Shown one piece after another: positions 42,278 through 50,444 of a DNA stretch of 64,000 nt. Below the pieces are notes generated by a model, which saw only the letters and a list, made by a program, of their open reading frames with translations, was not told the DNA's origin and did not search any database. The position numbers and the translations under genes were made by a program. The stretch lies in the NCBI RefSeq assembly GCF_036327775.1, contig NZ_CP109598.1:992001-1056000 (forward strand), in the 5' to 3' direction. The first letter of the stretch is position 1, and every line of letters begins with the position of its first letter. The stretch is from Streptomyces sp. NBC_01498. GTDB lineage: Bacteria > Actinomycetota > Actinomycetes > Streptomycetales > Streptomycetaceae.

Positions 42278-43021
42278 ATGACTGACGACGTACGCAACAT
42301 CGTTCTCGGGGTGCTCGCCGCCGGTGTCGGTGCCGTCCTCGGGTGGATCGCCCGGACCTATCTGTGGCGCCGCAAACTGCGCAGGAAGCAGGCGTTCTTC
42401 GGCCTGCCCGGCAACTCCGAGTGCCTGCTGGTCGTCAACCGCGAGGCGGGAGGCGACGGTGCCGTGCACCGGCACGACGTCTTCGCGCTGCTGGAGATGT
42501 CCGCGCTGGTCAAGGACTGCGGCGCGCACGCGCAGATAGTCCAGCACGACTCGGCGCAGCAGGGATTCGGTGAGCGTACGGAGTTCTGCCTCGGCGGTCC
42601 CGCGTCCAATCGCCGGATGGCGGCCCACCTGTCCTCGCTGCTGCCCGGCGTCAAAATCAACACGGACCCGGACCCCGGCCCGGACCGGGGCGCCTTCCAG
42701 ATCGGGTCCGAGCGCTACCGCGTGGAGCCGGGCGTGGCGGAGTACGTCGTCCTGGCGCGGCTGACGGCCGGCCAGGAGGCCCGGCCGGTCTTCCTGTTCT
42801 GCGGGCAGCGGGCCATCACCAACCAGGCGGCCTCCCGCTATCTGGCCCGGCACCACGAGAGACTGGCGCGCAAACACGGCCGCGACTCGTTCTGTCTGCT
42901 GCTGAAGGTGGTCAACTCGCAGGCGTACGGCCCCGATGTGGTCGAACTGGTCGCCGATGTCACGAAGGCGGCACACGAGCCCGTACCGGCCGCGCCCACC
43001 TCCCACCGGGCGAAGAGCTGA
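42278..43021 (+). CDS. Membrane-anchored protein of unknown function
   Basis: A 247-aa protein. A single N-terminal helix (VRNIVLGVLAAGVGAVLGWIARTYLW) is followed by an RRKLRRKQ stop-transfer, then a soluble domain of about 200 residues. GNSECLLVVNREAGG, GGPASNRRMAAHLSSLLPGV and PVFLFCGQRAITNQAASRYLA are probably structural motifs of a nucleotide-binding-like alpha/beta fold, but I cannot assign it. GATAAAG upstream of the ATG (42262-42268) may be a -10 element, making a very short leader. Annotated members in Streptomyces are usually called secreted protein. Confidence 0.65.
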   Translation: MTDDVRNIVLGVLAAGVGAVLGWIARTYLWRRKLRRKQAFFGLPGNSECLLVVNREAGGDGAVHRHDVFALLEMSALVKDCGAHAQIVQHDSAQQGFGERTEFCLGGPASNRRMAAHLSSLLPGVKINTDPDPGPDRGAFQIGSERYRVEPGVAEYVVLARLTAGQEARPVFLFCGQRAITNQAASRYLARHHERLARKHGRDSFCLLLKVVNSQAYGPDVVELVADVTKAAHEPVPAAPTSHRAKS

Positions 43022-43035
43022 CCGGCACCCGGCGG

Positions 43036-43055
43036 GGCCCGCGGTGACGCGGGCC
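43036..43055. terminator. Hairpin after the membrane-anchored protein gene
   Basis: GGCCCGCG-GTGA-CGCGGGCC, perfect 8-bp arms with a 4-nt loop, 15 bp after the TGA. Confidence 0.6.
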
Positions 43056-43740
43056 GGCCCCGGAGAACGACCGGGGAGAGAGGACCGGGGAAAGAATGAA
43101 GAGCGGCACCCTCGTCGTACTCGCGACGACGCGGGCCCGCTCCGTGGCGGACACGGCCCTCCCGGCGCGCAGCTGACCTTCTCCCCGGCCACGCCCGACC
43201 CGAGCTGTCTGTCGGGTCCCGCGGCGCGAGAAGTGATCTCCGGCTGCTGCCAGAGGGTCCTCCCGCGGGAAGCGGGAGGCGGGCCATGTCCCTTTGAGCT
43301 ACCGCGCCTCGGGCGGCGGCGGGACCATCCCCGCGTGCGCGGAGCACGGCGGTCGCGGACGGACGCCCGGGTGGTGCCCGAGGCCGGCGCGGCATCCGTG
43401 GCCTCTGCCGGCAGGACCACCGTCACCATGGGGATGAACGGCAAAGCGTAGTCCAGATTCGGCGCGGCCGACGCGTCCGCGTACCCGGACTCCCGGACCG
43501 GGCATTCCGGCCGGAGGTGTGCGGCCCCGTCGGGCGACCGGCCGCGGCTCCCGCCGCGGAACGCCCGTCGGACCGTGGTCGACGGCCATGCGCTGCCCTC
43601 CCCGTTCTCGGCTGTCGAGGTCAGCGCAAACTATCCAGCGCATCAAGGGACTTCGCACCCGACACGCATAAAAGGGGCATAAGCCGTATTAAAGCCCAGG
43701 ATCGCGGCGGAGAGAGCCCACACCTCCCGCCGGACAGGGC
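43056..43740. other. Orphan intergenic region with AT-richer core
   Basis: About 685 bp between convergent genes. There is no convincing gene; a 26-codon frame at 43096-43176 with GGGGAAAGA before its ATG is possible but unsupported. A hairpin CCTCCCGC-GGGAA-GCGGGAGG lies at 43259-43279. The stretch 43640-43700, GCATAAAAGGGGCATAAGCC among others, is unusually AT-rich and could hold a promoter or a small RNA. Confidence 0.4.
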
Positions 43741-44181
43741 CTAAGTCTCGGCCGCCTCCGCGTACACCTGGGACAGCTCGGGCGCGCCGCTGACGGCCCA
43801 GTCGAGCCCGGCCTCCACCACCTGGATCTCCCGGCCGGAGGTGAGACGCACGACGGGATGCCCGCCGGGCCAGACGTGCCAGACGGCGCCCTGGACCGTG
43901 CGGACGATGACCGTACCGAGATACAGGCCCGCGTCGTTGCCCAGCCAGGGCAGCTCCTCCGGGTCGTCGCGCCAGTTCGGGGGCAGTTGGTCCAGGGCCT
44001 CCAACGAGTCCGGGGAATCGTCCAGTTCCAGACCGAACTGCGCGGCCCGGACACGCAGCAGCTCGCACTCGGAGAGCAGTTCGGCCACGCCCTCCGCGTC
44101 ATCCCCCACGACGGACGCCGACGAAGCACCCTCGTCGGGCCTGTTTCGTTTGCGCCAGTTGTCCAAGAAAGGGATGTTCAT
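43741..44181 (-). CDS. DUF6278-like small conserved protein
   Basis: A 146-aa protein beginning MNIPFLDNWRKRNRPDEG, then VAELLSECELLRVRAAQFGLELDDSPDSLEALDQLPPNWRDDPEELPWLGNDAGLYLGTVIVRTVQGA. This pattern is familiar from Streptomyces proteins of family DUF6278, near the length I expect, with no assigned function. It is probably cytosolic, with no membrane segment. Start ATG 44181, lacking a strong ribosome-binding site; 15 upstream in-frame residues are not conserved. Confidence 0.6.
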   Translation of the reverse strand: MNIPFLDNWRKRNRPDEGASSASVVGDDAEGVAELLSECELLRVRAAQFGLELDDSPDSLEALDQLPPNWRDDPEELPWLGNDAGLYLGTVIVRTVQGAVWHVWPGGHPVVRLTSGREIQVVEAGLDWAVSGAPELSQVYAEAAET

Positions 44182-44289
44182 ACCACTCAGCCTGCCATTT
44201 CCCCGTAGTCGCGTGCCCGAGGGCACGCGGGCGGTGTCAGAGGCGGAACGCCCGTGGCCGGACCCGCCGACGCCACCGGCCCCGGCACG

Positions 44290-45069
44290 TCAGAGGTCGA
44301 GATCGACAACGACCGGGGCATGGTCGGAGGCGCCCTTGCCCTTGCGCTCCTCACGGTCGACGTAACTGTCCTTGACGGCCGCCGTGAAGGGCCCGTTCCC
44401 GTAGACCAGGTCGATCCGCATGCCCCGGTTCTTCGGGAACCGGAGCTCGCGGTAGTCCCAGAAAGTGTACGGCCGGTCGTACTTGAGCGGTCGTGGGACC
44501 ACGTCGGACAGACCGCCCTCACGGAGCGCGGCCAGGGCCTCGCGCTCGGCGGGGGTGACATGGGTGGCGCCCTCGAAGAGCGCCGGGTCCCAGACGTCGT
44601 CGTCCGTCGGCGCCACGTTGAAGTCACCGAGGACGGCGAACGGCCGCTGTCCCGCGCTGTCCTCGGCCACGGCGGCGCGCAGCGCCTCCAGCCAGCGCAG
44701 CTTGTACGCGTAGTGGTCGTGCGCGACCTCCCGGCCGTTGGGCACGTACACCGACCAGACCCGGACGCCGCCGCAGGTCGCGGAGACGGCGCGGGGCTCC
44801 TCGACGCCCTCGTACTCCGGGCCGCCGGGCAGGCCCAGGACCACGTCGTCCAGACCGGCGCGGGAGATCAGCGCCACGCCGTTCCACCTGCCGGTGGCGT
44901 TGACCGCCGCCTCGTAACCCGCCTCGCGCAGGGCGTCGGACGGGAACTGCTCCAGGGTGCTCTTGGTCTCCTGGACGCACAGCACGTCCGTGCCCGTGCT
45001 CTCCAGCCAGGCCAGCAGCCGGGGCAGCCGGGCGGTGATCGAATTGACGTTCCAGGTGGCGATGCGCAT
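44290..45069 (-). CDS. xthA: Exodeoxyribonuclease III (AP endonuclease)
   Basis: A 259-aa metal-dependent nuclease of base-excision repair, cutting abasic sites. It starts MRIATWNVNSITARLPRLLAWL with Glu34 in QETK as the metal ligand, and has VYVPNGRE, VLGDFNVAPTDDDVWD and RGMRIDLVY, closing with GASDHAPVVVDL with the catalytic Asp-His. It is complete and follows the metallo-beta-lactamase-fold gene on the same strand by 45 bp. Confidence 0.94.
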   Translation of the reverse strand: MRIATWNVNSITARLPRLLAWLESTGTDVLCVQETKSTLEQFPSDALREAGYEAAVNATGRWNGVALISRAGLDDVVLGLPGGPEYEGVEEPRAVSATCGGVRVWSVYVPNGREVAHDHYAYKLRWLEALRAAVAEDSAGQRPFAVLGDFNVAPTDDDVWDPALFEGATHVTPAEREALAALREGGLSDVVPRPLKYDRPYTFWDYRELRFPKNRGMRIDLVYGNGPFTAAVKDSYVDREERKGKGASDHAPVVVDLDL

Positions 45070-45114
45070 GGGCGACAGCCTATCCGCGCGGTCCGACAGT
45101 GGCCGTCGCGACGG

Positions 45115-45756
45115 TCACAGCCGGGTGGACTCGCCGGGTGCCAGCCTGGCGTGGTCGGAGCCGCCGAGCCGGCCGACATGGCCGTCGTACATGGGCAGCG
45201 CCAGGTCGGTGAGCAGCGCGTCGTGGATGTCGAAGCTGCGGCGCGGCGCCACCTCGCGTACGTAGTCGACCACTTCGGAAATCTTGTTCCACGGGGCGTG
45301 CACCGGGAGCAGCAGGGTGTCGACGGGAGTGCCGGGGACGGTCAGGGCGTCGCCGGGGTGGAAGAGCGAACCGTCCACCAGATAGCCGACGTTGGTGACC
45401 CTCGGCAGGTCGGGATGGATCACCGCGTGGAGTTCGCCGTGCACCTGGATGTCGAAGCCGGCCGCGGTGAAGGTGTCGCCGTGGCCCACCGTGCGCACCC
45501 GGCCCGGAAAAGCCGCCGAGAGCTGGTCCGCGACGCTGCGCAGGGTCCAGATCTCGGTGGCCGGGTCCGATTCGAGTGCGGCGCGCAGCCGGCCCTCCTC
45601 GAAGTGGTCGGGGTGCTCGTGCGTGACGAGTACGGCCTCGGCGCCGAGCGCCGCGTCCTCCTCACTGAAGACGCCGGGGTCGACGACGAGTGTCCGCCCG
45701 TCCTTCTCCAGCCGGACGCAGGCGTGGGACTTCTTGGTGAGCTTCACCGTGACCAC
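45115..45756 (-). CDS. MBL-fold metal-dependent hydrolase (UPF0173-like)
   Basis: A 213-aa protein with the metallo-beta-lactamase motif THEHPDH (His46, His48, Asp50, His51), then VHGELHAVIHPDLP and SLFHPGDAL for the remaining ligands. It belongs to the small UPF0173/UlaG-like group of unknown function. It precedes xthA in the same direction, possibly one transcript. Upstream (45775-45815) are irregular CGGAGT repeats. Confidence 0.82.
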   Translation of the reverse strand: MVTVKLTKKSHACVRLEKDGRTLVVDPGVFSEEDAALGAEAVLVTHEHPDHFEEGRLRAALESDPATEIWTLRSVADQLSAAFPGRVRTVGHGDTFTAAGFDIQVHGELHAVIHPDLPRVTNVGYLVDGSLFHPGDALTVPGTPVDTLLLPVHAPWNKISEVVDYVREVAPRRSFDIHDALLTDLALPMYDGHVGRLGGSDHARLAPGESTRL

Positions 45757-45972
45757 CTCGTGTGACGGGTTCCTGGTCGGAGTGCGGAGTTCGGAGTACG
45801 GAGTTCTGCGTTCGGTTCCGTAGGAGGGCGTCGTGCGTGGGCCGTGCGTACGCGCCTCCGCCTCCTTACGGAGACGTGGGGGTACGGCTCCGGCACCCCA
45901 CCCCCATGGTCGACATCCTCGGTGAGGACGGCAAACGGGGGCAGGGCGGGAGCGCCGGAAGGCCCGGGTCGG

Positions 45973-47292
45973 TCAGGGATCGGGGGTGGTCTCCTCCTGG
46001 ACGACGGCCGCGACGACCCGGAAGGCGGCGGTCACGGCCGGGAAGCCGCAGTGGACGGCCGTCTGGATCAGCACTTCCTTGATCTCGGCCGGGGTCAGCC
46101 CATTGCGCAGGGCGGCTCTGGTCTCGACGGCCAGCTCGTCGAGGTGGCCGCCGACGACGAGGGCCGTCAGCGTCACACAGCTGCGGCTGCGCCGGTCCAG
46201 GCCCTCGCGGTTCCACACATCGCCCCAGACATAGCGGGTGAGGAGTTCCTGGAAGTCGGCGGCGAAGGCGTCCGTCTCCGCCATGACCCGGTCGACGTGG
46301 GCGTCCCCGACGACCTCCCGGCGGACCCGCATGCCCGCCTCGTACGGATCGGCGCGTACGGCCGTCACGGCCCTCGGCTGCTCGGCGGAGGTGAGCTCGG
46401 CGACGGGGACGGTCATCGGCGACCCGGTCGGCGGCCCGACGGGTGTCCCCGGCCCCGGGTAGGTCGCCCAGTCGGGCAGCACCGTCAGTCCGGTCGAGGT
46501 GTCGGAGGGGTTCAGCCAGGCGGTCGAGAAGTGGCGCAGCAGCAGATCGGTGACGGCGGCCGGCTGCTCGACGGGCGCCAGGTGCGAGGCGCCCGGTACG
46601 AGCGCGAGCCGGGCGTCCGGTATCCCGGCGACCAGGGTGCGGGCCTCGGCGGGGCCGGTGACCTGGTCCTCGGCGCCGACCAGGACGAGCGTGGGCACCC
46701 CGATCCGGCCCAGCTCCGCGCGTATGTCGAAGGCGGCCATGGCCTCGCACGCGGCGATGTAGCAGCCCGGGTCGGTCGTACGGACCATCTGCACCGCCCA
46801 CTCGACGATCGCGGGCTGCGCGGCGGCGAAACCGGCGGTGAACCAGCGCTCGGGCGCCGCGCGGGCCATCGGTTCGAGACCGTTCGTACGGACGATGACA
46901 CCGCGCTGGCGGAACTCGTCCGCCGTGCCGAACCTCGGCGAGGACGCCACGAGCGCGAGCGAGGCGACCCGGTCGGGGCGGCGCAGCGCCAGTTCGGCGC
47001 CGATCGCCCCGCCGATGGAGCAGCCGACGTAGCCGAAGCGCTGCACGCCCAGCCCGTCGAGCGTGGCCATGAGGCGGTCCGCCAGTTCGGGGACGCCGGT
47101 GGCGGGGCGGGCGGGGGCGCCGCCGTGGCCGGGCAGGTCGAACCGGAGCACCCGCCAGTGCTTGGCCAGCTCGGGGGTCTGCCGGTCCCACATGTGCCAG
47201 GTGGTGCCCAGTGACGGAGCCAGGATCAGGACCGGTGCGTCGTCCGGCCCGTCGAGGCGGTACTGGAGGGTGGTGGTCTGTACGTCGGTCAC
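45973..47292 (-). CDS. pcaL: 3-Oxoadipate enol-lactonase / 4-carboxymuconolactone decarboxylase fusion
   Basis: A 439-aa fusion. Residues 1-260 are an alpha/beta-hydrolase with the nucleophile Ser92 in GCSIGG and GASHLAP near its end. Residues 310-439 are a CMD domain (RREVVGDAHVDRVMAETDAFAADFQELLTRYVWGDVW, with LIQTAVHCGFPAV holding His-Cys). The order is known in actinobacterial PcaL. It carries two successive steps of protocatechuate breakdown, yet no other pca genes are nearby, so the role may differ. GTG start at 47292. Confidence 0.85.
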   Translation of the reverse strand: MTDVQTTTLQYRLDGPDDAPVLILAPSLGTTWHMWDRQTPELAKHWRVLRFDLPGHGGAPARPATGVPELADRLMATLDGLGVQRFGYVGCSIGGAIGAELALRRPDRVASLALVASSPRFGTADEFRQRGVIVRTNGLEPMARAAPERWFTAGFAAAQPAIVEWAVQMVRTTDPGCYIAACEAMAAFDIRAELGRIGVPTLVLVGAEDQVTGPAEARTLVAGIPDARLALVPGASHLAPVEQPAAVTDLLLRHFSTAWLNPSDTSTGLTVLPDWATYPGPGTPVGPPTGSPMTVPVAELTSAEQPRAVTAVRADPYEAGMRVRREVVGDAHVDRVMAETDAFAADFQELLTRYVWGDVWNREGLDRRSRSCVTLTALVVGGHLDELAVETRAALRNGLTPAEIKEVLIQTAVHCGFPAVTAAFRVVAAVVQEETTPDP

Positions 47293-47296
47293 CGCC

Positions 47297-48277
47297 TCAC
47301 GCTCCCACGTCCCTCCCGGGCGCACGCGGGTGGGTCGGATCCCCGCGCAAGCCGTCCCACGTTGTGGCAGCCTCGCGAAGATCCTCGGCGCCGGGCTTCA
47401 CATCCCGGGGCGGGGTGGCGGGCCGGGGGGCGGCCGGGGGGCGGCGGGCGGTGACCGTCCTGAGGCACTCGGCGGCCGACGCCGCGACGGCGGCGCGGGC
47501 GGGGGCCAGGAAGCGGCGCGGGTCGACCAGTTCCGGCGCCTCGTCCAGCGTGGCGCGGAGCGCCCCGGAGAAGGCGACGTTCAGCAGCGTACCGATGTTG
47601 ATCTTCGTCATGCCGTGCTCGACGGCGGCCCGCAGCGTCGTGTGCGGCACACCGGAGGAACCGTGCAGGACGAGCGGTACCGGTACGGCGTCCCGGAGCC
47701 GGGAGATCAGCTCCAGATCGAGCGCGGCGGTACGGGTGACCATCGCGTGGCTGCTGCCGACGGCGACCGCGAGGGCGTCCACCCCGGTCTCGGCGACGAA
47801 CCGCGCGGCGTCGGAGGGGTCGGTGCGCGCGCCCGGGGTGTGCGCGGAGCCCTTGCCGCCGATCTCGCCGAGTTCCGCCTCGATGAACAGCCCGTTGTCA
47901 TGGGCCCAGCGGACGGCGGACCGGGTGGCGGCGATGTTCTCCTCGTCCGGCAGCGCGGACGCGTCGTACATGACCGAACTGGCGCCGCACTCGGCCGTAC
48001 GGCGCAGCAGTTCGACGTCCTCGACATGGTCCAGGTGCAGGGCGAGCCGGGCCTCGCTCCGGCGCGCGACGGCCGCGGCGGCGGTGGCCAGCGGCAGGAC
48101 GTCCCCGCCGTGGTAGCGGACGGCGTTCTGGCTGATCTGGAGGATCGCGGGCAGACCGGTCGCCCGCGCGGCCTCGGCGACCGCCTCGACGTGTTCGAGG
48201 GTGATGACGTTGAGGGCGGTGATCCCGTCACCCGAGGCACGGGCTTCGGCGATCAGATCCGCGCTGCGGACGAGCAT
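47297..48277 (-). CDS. Class II fructose/tagatose-bisphosphate aldolase-family protein
   Basis: A 326-aa zinc aldolase. It begins LNVITLEHVEAVAEAARATGLPAILQIS and has LALHLDHVEDVELLRRTAECGASSVMYDAS with zinc-binding His, IEAELGEIGGKG, VGSSHAM and LVLHGSSGV. The usual HGGSG phosphate loop has Ser in place of the second Gly. It ends in an extra 35-40 residues of Ala/Pro-rich sequence absent from family members. It is last in the sugar operon; the substrate may be a ketose 1,6-bisphosphate or an inositol-derived phosphate. The RBS (GAAAGGA) is good. Confidence 0.82.
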   Translation of the reverse strand: MLVRSADLIAEARASGDGITALNVITLEHVEAVAEAARATGLPAILQISQNAVRYHGGDVLPLATAAAAVARRSEARLALHLDHVEDVELLRRTAECGASSVMYDASALPDEENIAATRSAVRWAHDNGLFIEAELGEIGGKGSAHTPGARTDPSDAARFVAETGVDALAVAVGSSHAMVTRTAALDLELISRLRDAVPVPLVLHGSSGVPHTTLRAAVEHGMTKINIGTLLNVAFSGALRATLDEAPELVDPRRFLAPARAAVAASAAECLRTVTARRPPAAPRPATPPRDVKPGAEDLREAATTWDGLRGDPTHPRAPGRDVGA

Positions 48278-48837
48278 GGGGGTCCTTTCGGAAGGTCGAC
48301 GACCTACGGCCGGTCGGGGGGCCGGGGAGGCGGCGGGGCGGGCGAGCCGGGGTCCGTGAAGCCGGGGTCCGGTCCTGCTTCCGGTCAGGGGCCGGGCGGC
48401 GGAAGCCCGGGACGAGGGGCAGGGATCCGGTACTGCTCCCGGAGCGGACCGGGGAACCGGGAGCCGGGGAGTCGGGGTTCGGTACGGTCCGGCCCCCGGA
48501 CCGGAACTGAGAACCGGGGCGCTGGGCCGTAGCGCCGGGTCCGGTCCCCGGGCCGGTGGTTCGTCCCGTACCGCCGTGCGCCCGCCTCGGGCGCCCGCAC
48601 AGGCCACCACGCTCGGTGCGGTACGTCGCCGTACGCCGCCGGCCCGGGTGGGCGGGGCTGAGGGACCGGGGAGCCGGACCGGAGCCGGGGTCCGGTCCCG
48701 CTCCCCGTCCGGTGGGACGTCCCGTGCCGCCGTGCGCCCGCCTCGGGCGCCCGTACAGGCCGCCGCGCTTCGTCCGGACGTCGCCGTACGGGGAGTCCGG
48801 AGCCGCCCCGACGCTTCGCCTCCGGCGAGCGCGACCC
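48278..48837 (-). repeat. Repeat-rich spacer between SIS and aldolase genes
   Basis: About 560 bp with no gene. A segment of about 75 bp at 48563-48640 recurs at 48719-48795 (156-bp offset), containing CCGTGCGCCCGCCTCGGGCG in both. The rest is filled with irregular copies of GAGCCGGGGTCCGGTCC-like units. The open frame through it reads Arg/Gly/Pro-rich sequence. It separates two genes of the same operon. Confidence 0.6.
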
Positions 48838-49743
48838 TCATGAACCCGCCGGGTCCCCGGTCACGGAGTCGAGGACCACCGAACGCGTCAGCGCCCGCGG
48901 CCGGTCCGGGTCGAGTCCCTTGCGTACGGCGGTCGCCTCGGCGAGTCGCTGGACTCGCACCAGGTCGGCCTGCGGGTCCTCGGGGTGGTTCACGAAGAGC
49001 GCGCCGGTACGCGCCACGTCCGGTCGCAGCCCGTCGTCGTCGGGGCCGAAGTGCCAGACGAGGCGGCCGGGCGCGGCGATGGCGATGGGACCGTGCCGGT
49101 ACTCCATGGACGGGTACGCCTCGGTCCACCCCTGCGTGGCCTCGCGCATCTTGAGCGCGGCCTCCCGGGCGATGCCGTGCGCCCAGCCCCGGCCGAGGAA
49201 CGAGATCTGGTCGGCGTCGAGCCATTCCCCGGGCAGCGGCTCGGCGAGCGCCGCCCGCGCGGCCTCGGCCAGCGGCTCGGCCGGCTCGCCCAGACCGGCC
49301 CGCAGGGCGGTGAGCGCGGTCGTCGCGAAGAGGGTCTGCACGACGGACCGCTCGTCCGCGAAGGAGAGGTCGACGACATGCTCGGCCGCGTCCACGATCG
49401 GGGTGGTGGTGTCGCCCGTCAGCGCCACCGCCGGGTACCGGCCGCGCCGCCGGTCGAGGAGTTCCAGCACCTCGGTGGTGGTACCGGAGCGGGAGATGGC
49501 CACGAGACGGTCGTAGTCGCGCCCGTGGGGGAACTCGGAGGCCGCGAAGCAGTCCGTCTCCCCCTGGCCCCGGCTCTCCCGCAGGACGGCGTACGCCTCG
49601 GCCATGAACCACGACGTGCCGCACCCCACGACGGCGACCCGCTCCCCGGGGAGCGGCAGCCCGGTCCCGGGCCCGCCCGCGACGGAGGCGGCCCTGAGCC
49701 AGGACTCGGGCTGACGGGCGATCTCCTCGCCGATGAACGACAT
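48838..49743 (-). CDS. SIS-domain sugar isomerase (AgaS/GlmS-like)
   Basis: A 301-aa protein with two sugar-isomerase domains. The first has VAVVGCGTSWFMAEAYAVL and the phosphosugar-binding AISRSGTTTEVLELL. The second has ISFLGRGWAHGIAREAALKMREATQGWTEAYPSMEYRHGP, where the Glu of EAAL and the His near the C-terminus align with ketose-aldose isomerase catalytic residues. It is shorter than AgaS (about 380 aa) and lacks a glutaminase domain. Probably an amino-sugar deaminase or deglycase; AAGGAG lies 6 nt before the ATG. Confidence 0.83.
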   Translation of the reverse strand: MSFIGEEIARQPESWLRAASVAGGPGTGLPLPGERVAVVGCGTSWFMAEAYAVLRESRGQGETDCFAASEFPHGRDYDRLVAISRSGTTTEVLELLDRRRGRYPAVALTGDTTTPIVDAAEHVVDLSFADERSVVQTLFATTALTALRAGLGEPAEPLAEAARAALAEPLPGEWLDADQISFLGRGWAHGIAREAALKMREATQGWTEAYPSMEYRHGPIAIAAPGRLVWHFGPDDDGLRPDVARTGALFVNHPEDPQADLVRVQRLAEATAVRKGLDPDRPRALTRSVVLDSVTGDPAGS

Positions 49744-49868
49744 TGCGTGCTCCTTGGAGTTACGGGCGGTGCGGCCGGGCCGGGGCGCCGGAGTGCGACG
49801 CCCCGGGCGCCGCCGTCCGCGACGGCCGTCACGCCCGACACCTCCCGCCCCGTCGCCGTCCGGACGGT

Positions 49869-50444
49869 TCAGGGCGTGGTCGTGGAGACCAGGTAGACGC
49901 GTGGCATGGCCGGGTCGCTCAGGTCGACGGTGATGTCCTGGGTGGGCAGTGGGTCCTTCTGCCGGTGGGTGATGCCCGACCACACGCGGGTGGGGACGAA
50001 GTCCCAGCCGACAGTGCGCGAGTCGCGCGGCGCGATGGTGACGTTGCCCTCCTTCAGGGCGTCGCGGTGCGTGCCCAGTTCGGTGAGGAAGGTGTCGAGC
50101 CTGCCGGACGTCACGGTGAACTGCACGTACAGCCTGCTCGACTTCCAGTTGCTCGTCTCGTAGTAGCGCACGTTCGTGGCGCGGGCCGGGATGGGCACCT
50201 CGAAGACCCGCTGCTTCATCCGGGACGGTACGGCGTCGGTCAGTCCGGTCGCCGAGGACTCCAGTTCCTTGTCGAGACCGCTGCGCCGGCTCTGGCCGGC
50301 CGAGATCACCAGATAGCCGGCGGGGACGCCGATCAGCAGCACGATCACTATCGCCGTCAGCCAGCGGCGGCGGACCATGTGGCGGTGGTCCTCCGGCGGC
50401 TTCGCGGTGTCTTCGGGGGACTTCGCCTGATGGGGCACGGTCAT
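49869..50444 (-). CDS. Single-pass membrane protein of unknown function
   Basis: A 191-aa protein with a short cytosolic tail, one helix (WLTAIVIVLLIGVPAGYLVISAG) and an extracytoplasmic domain of about 140 residues (PSRMKQRVFEVPIPARATNVRYYETSNWKSSRLYVQFT). No motif is recognised. It lies within the sugar operon, its start overlapping the ROK stop by 4 bp, so it should be co-expressed with the kinase. Confidence 0.65.
   Translation of the reverse strand: MTVPHQAKSPEDTAKPPEDHRHMVRRRWLTAIVIVLLIGVPAGYLVISAGQSRRSGLDKELESSATGLTDAVPSRMKQRVFEVPIPARATNVRYYETSNWKSSRLYVQFTVTSGRLDTFLTELGTHRDALKEGNVTIAPRDSRTVGWDFVPTRVWSGITHRQKDPLPTQDITVDLSDPAMPRVYLVSTTTP

Noticed and set aside
43096..43176. 26-codon gene with a good-looking ribosome-binding site
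   Set aside because: Composition is ordinary and no conservation can be shown; noted only as possible.
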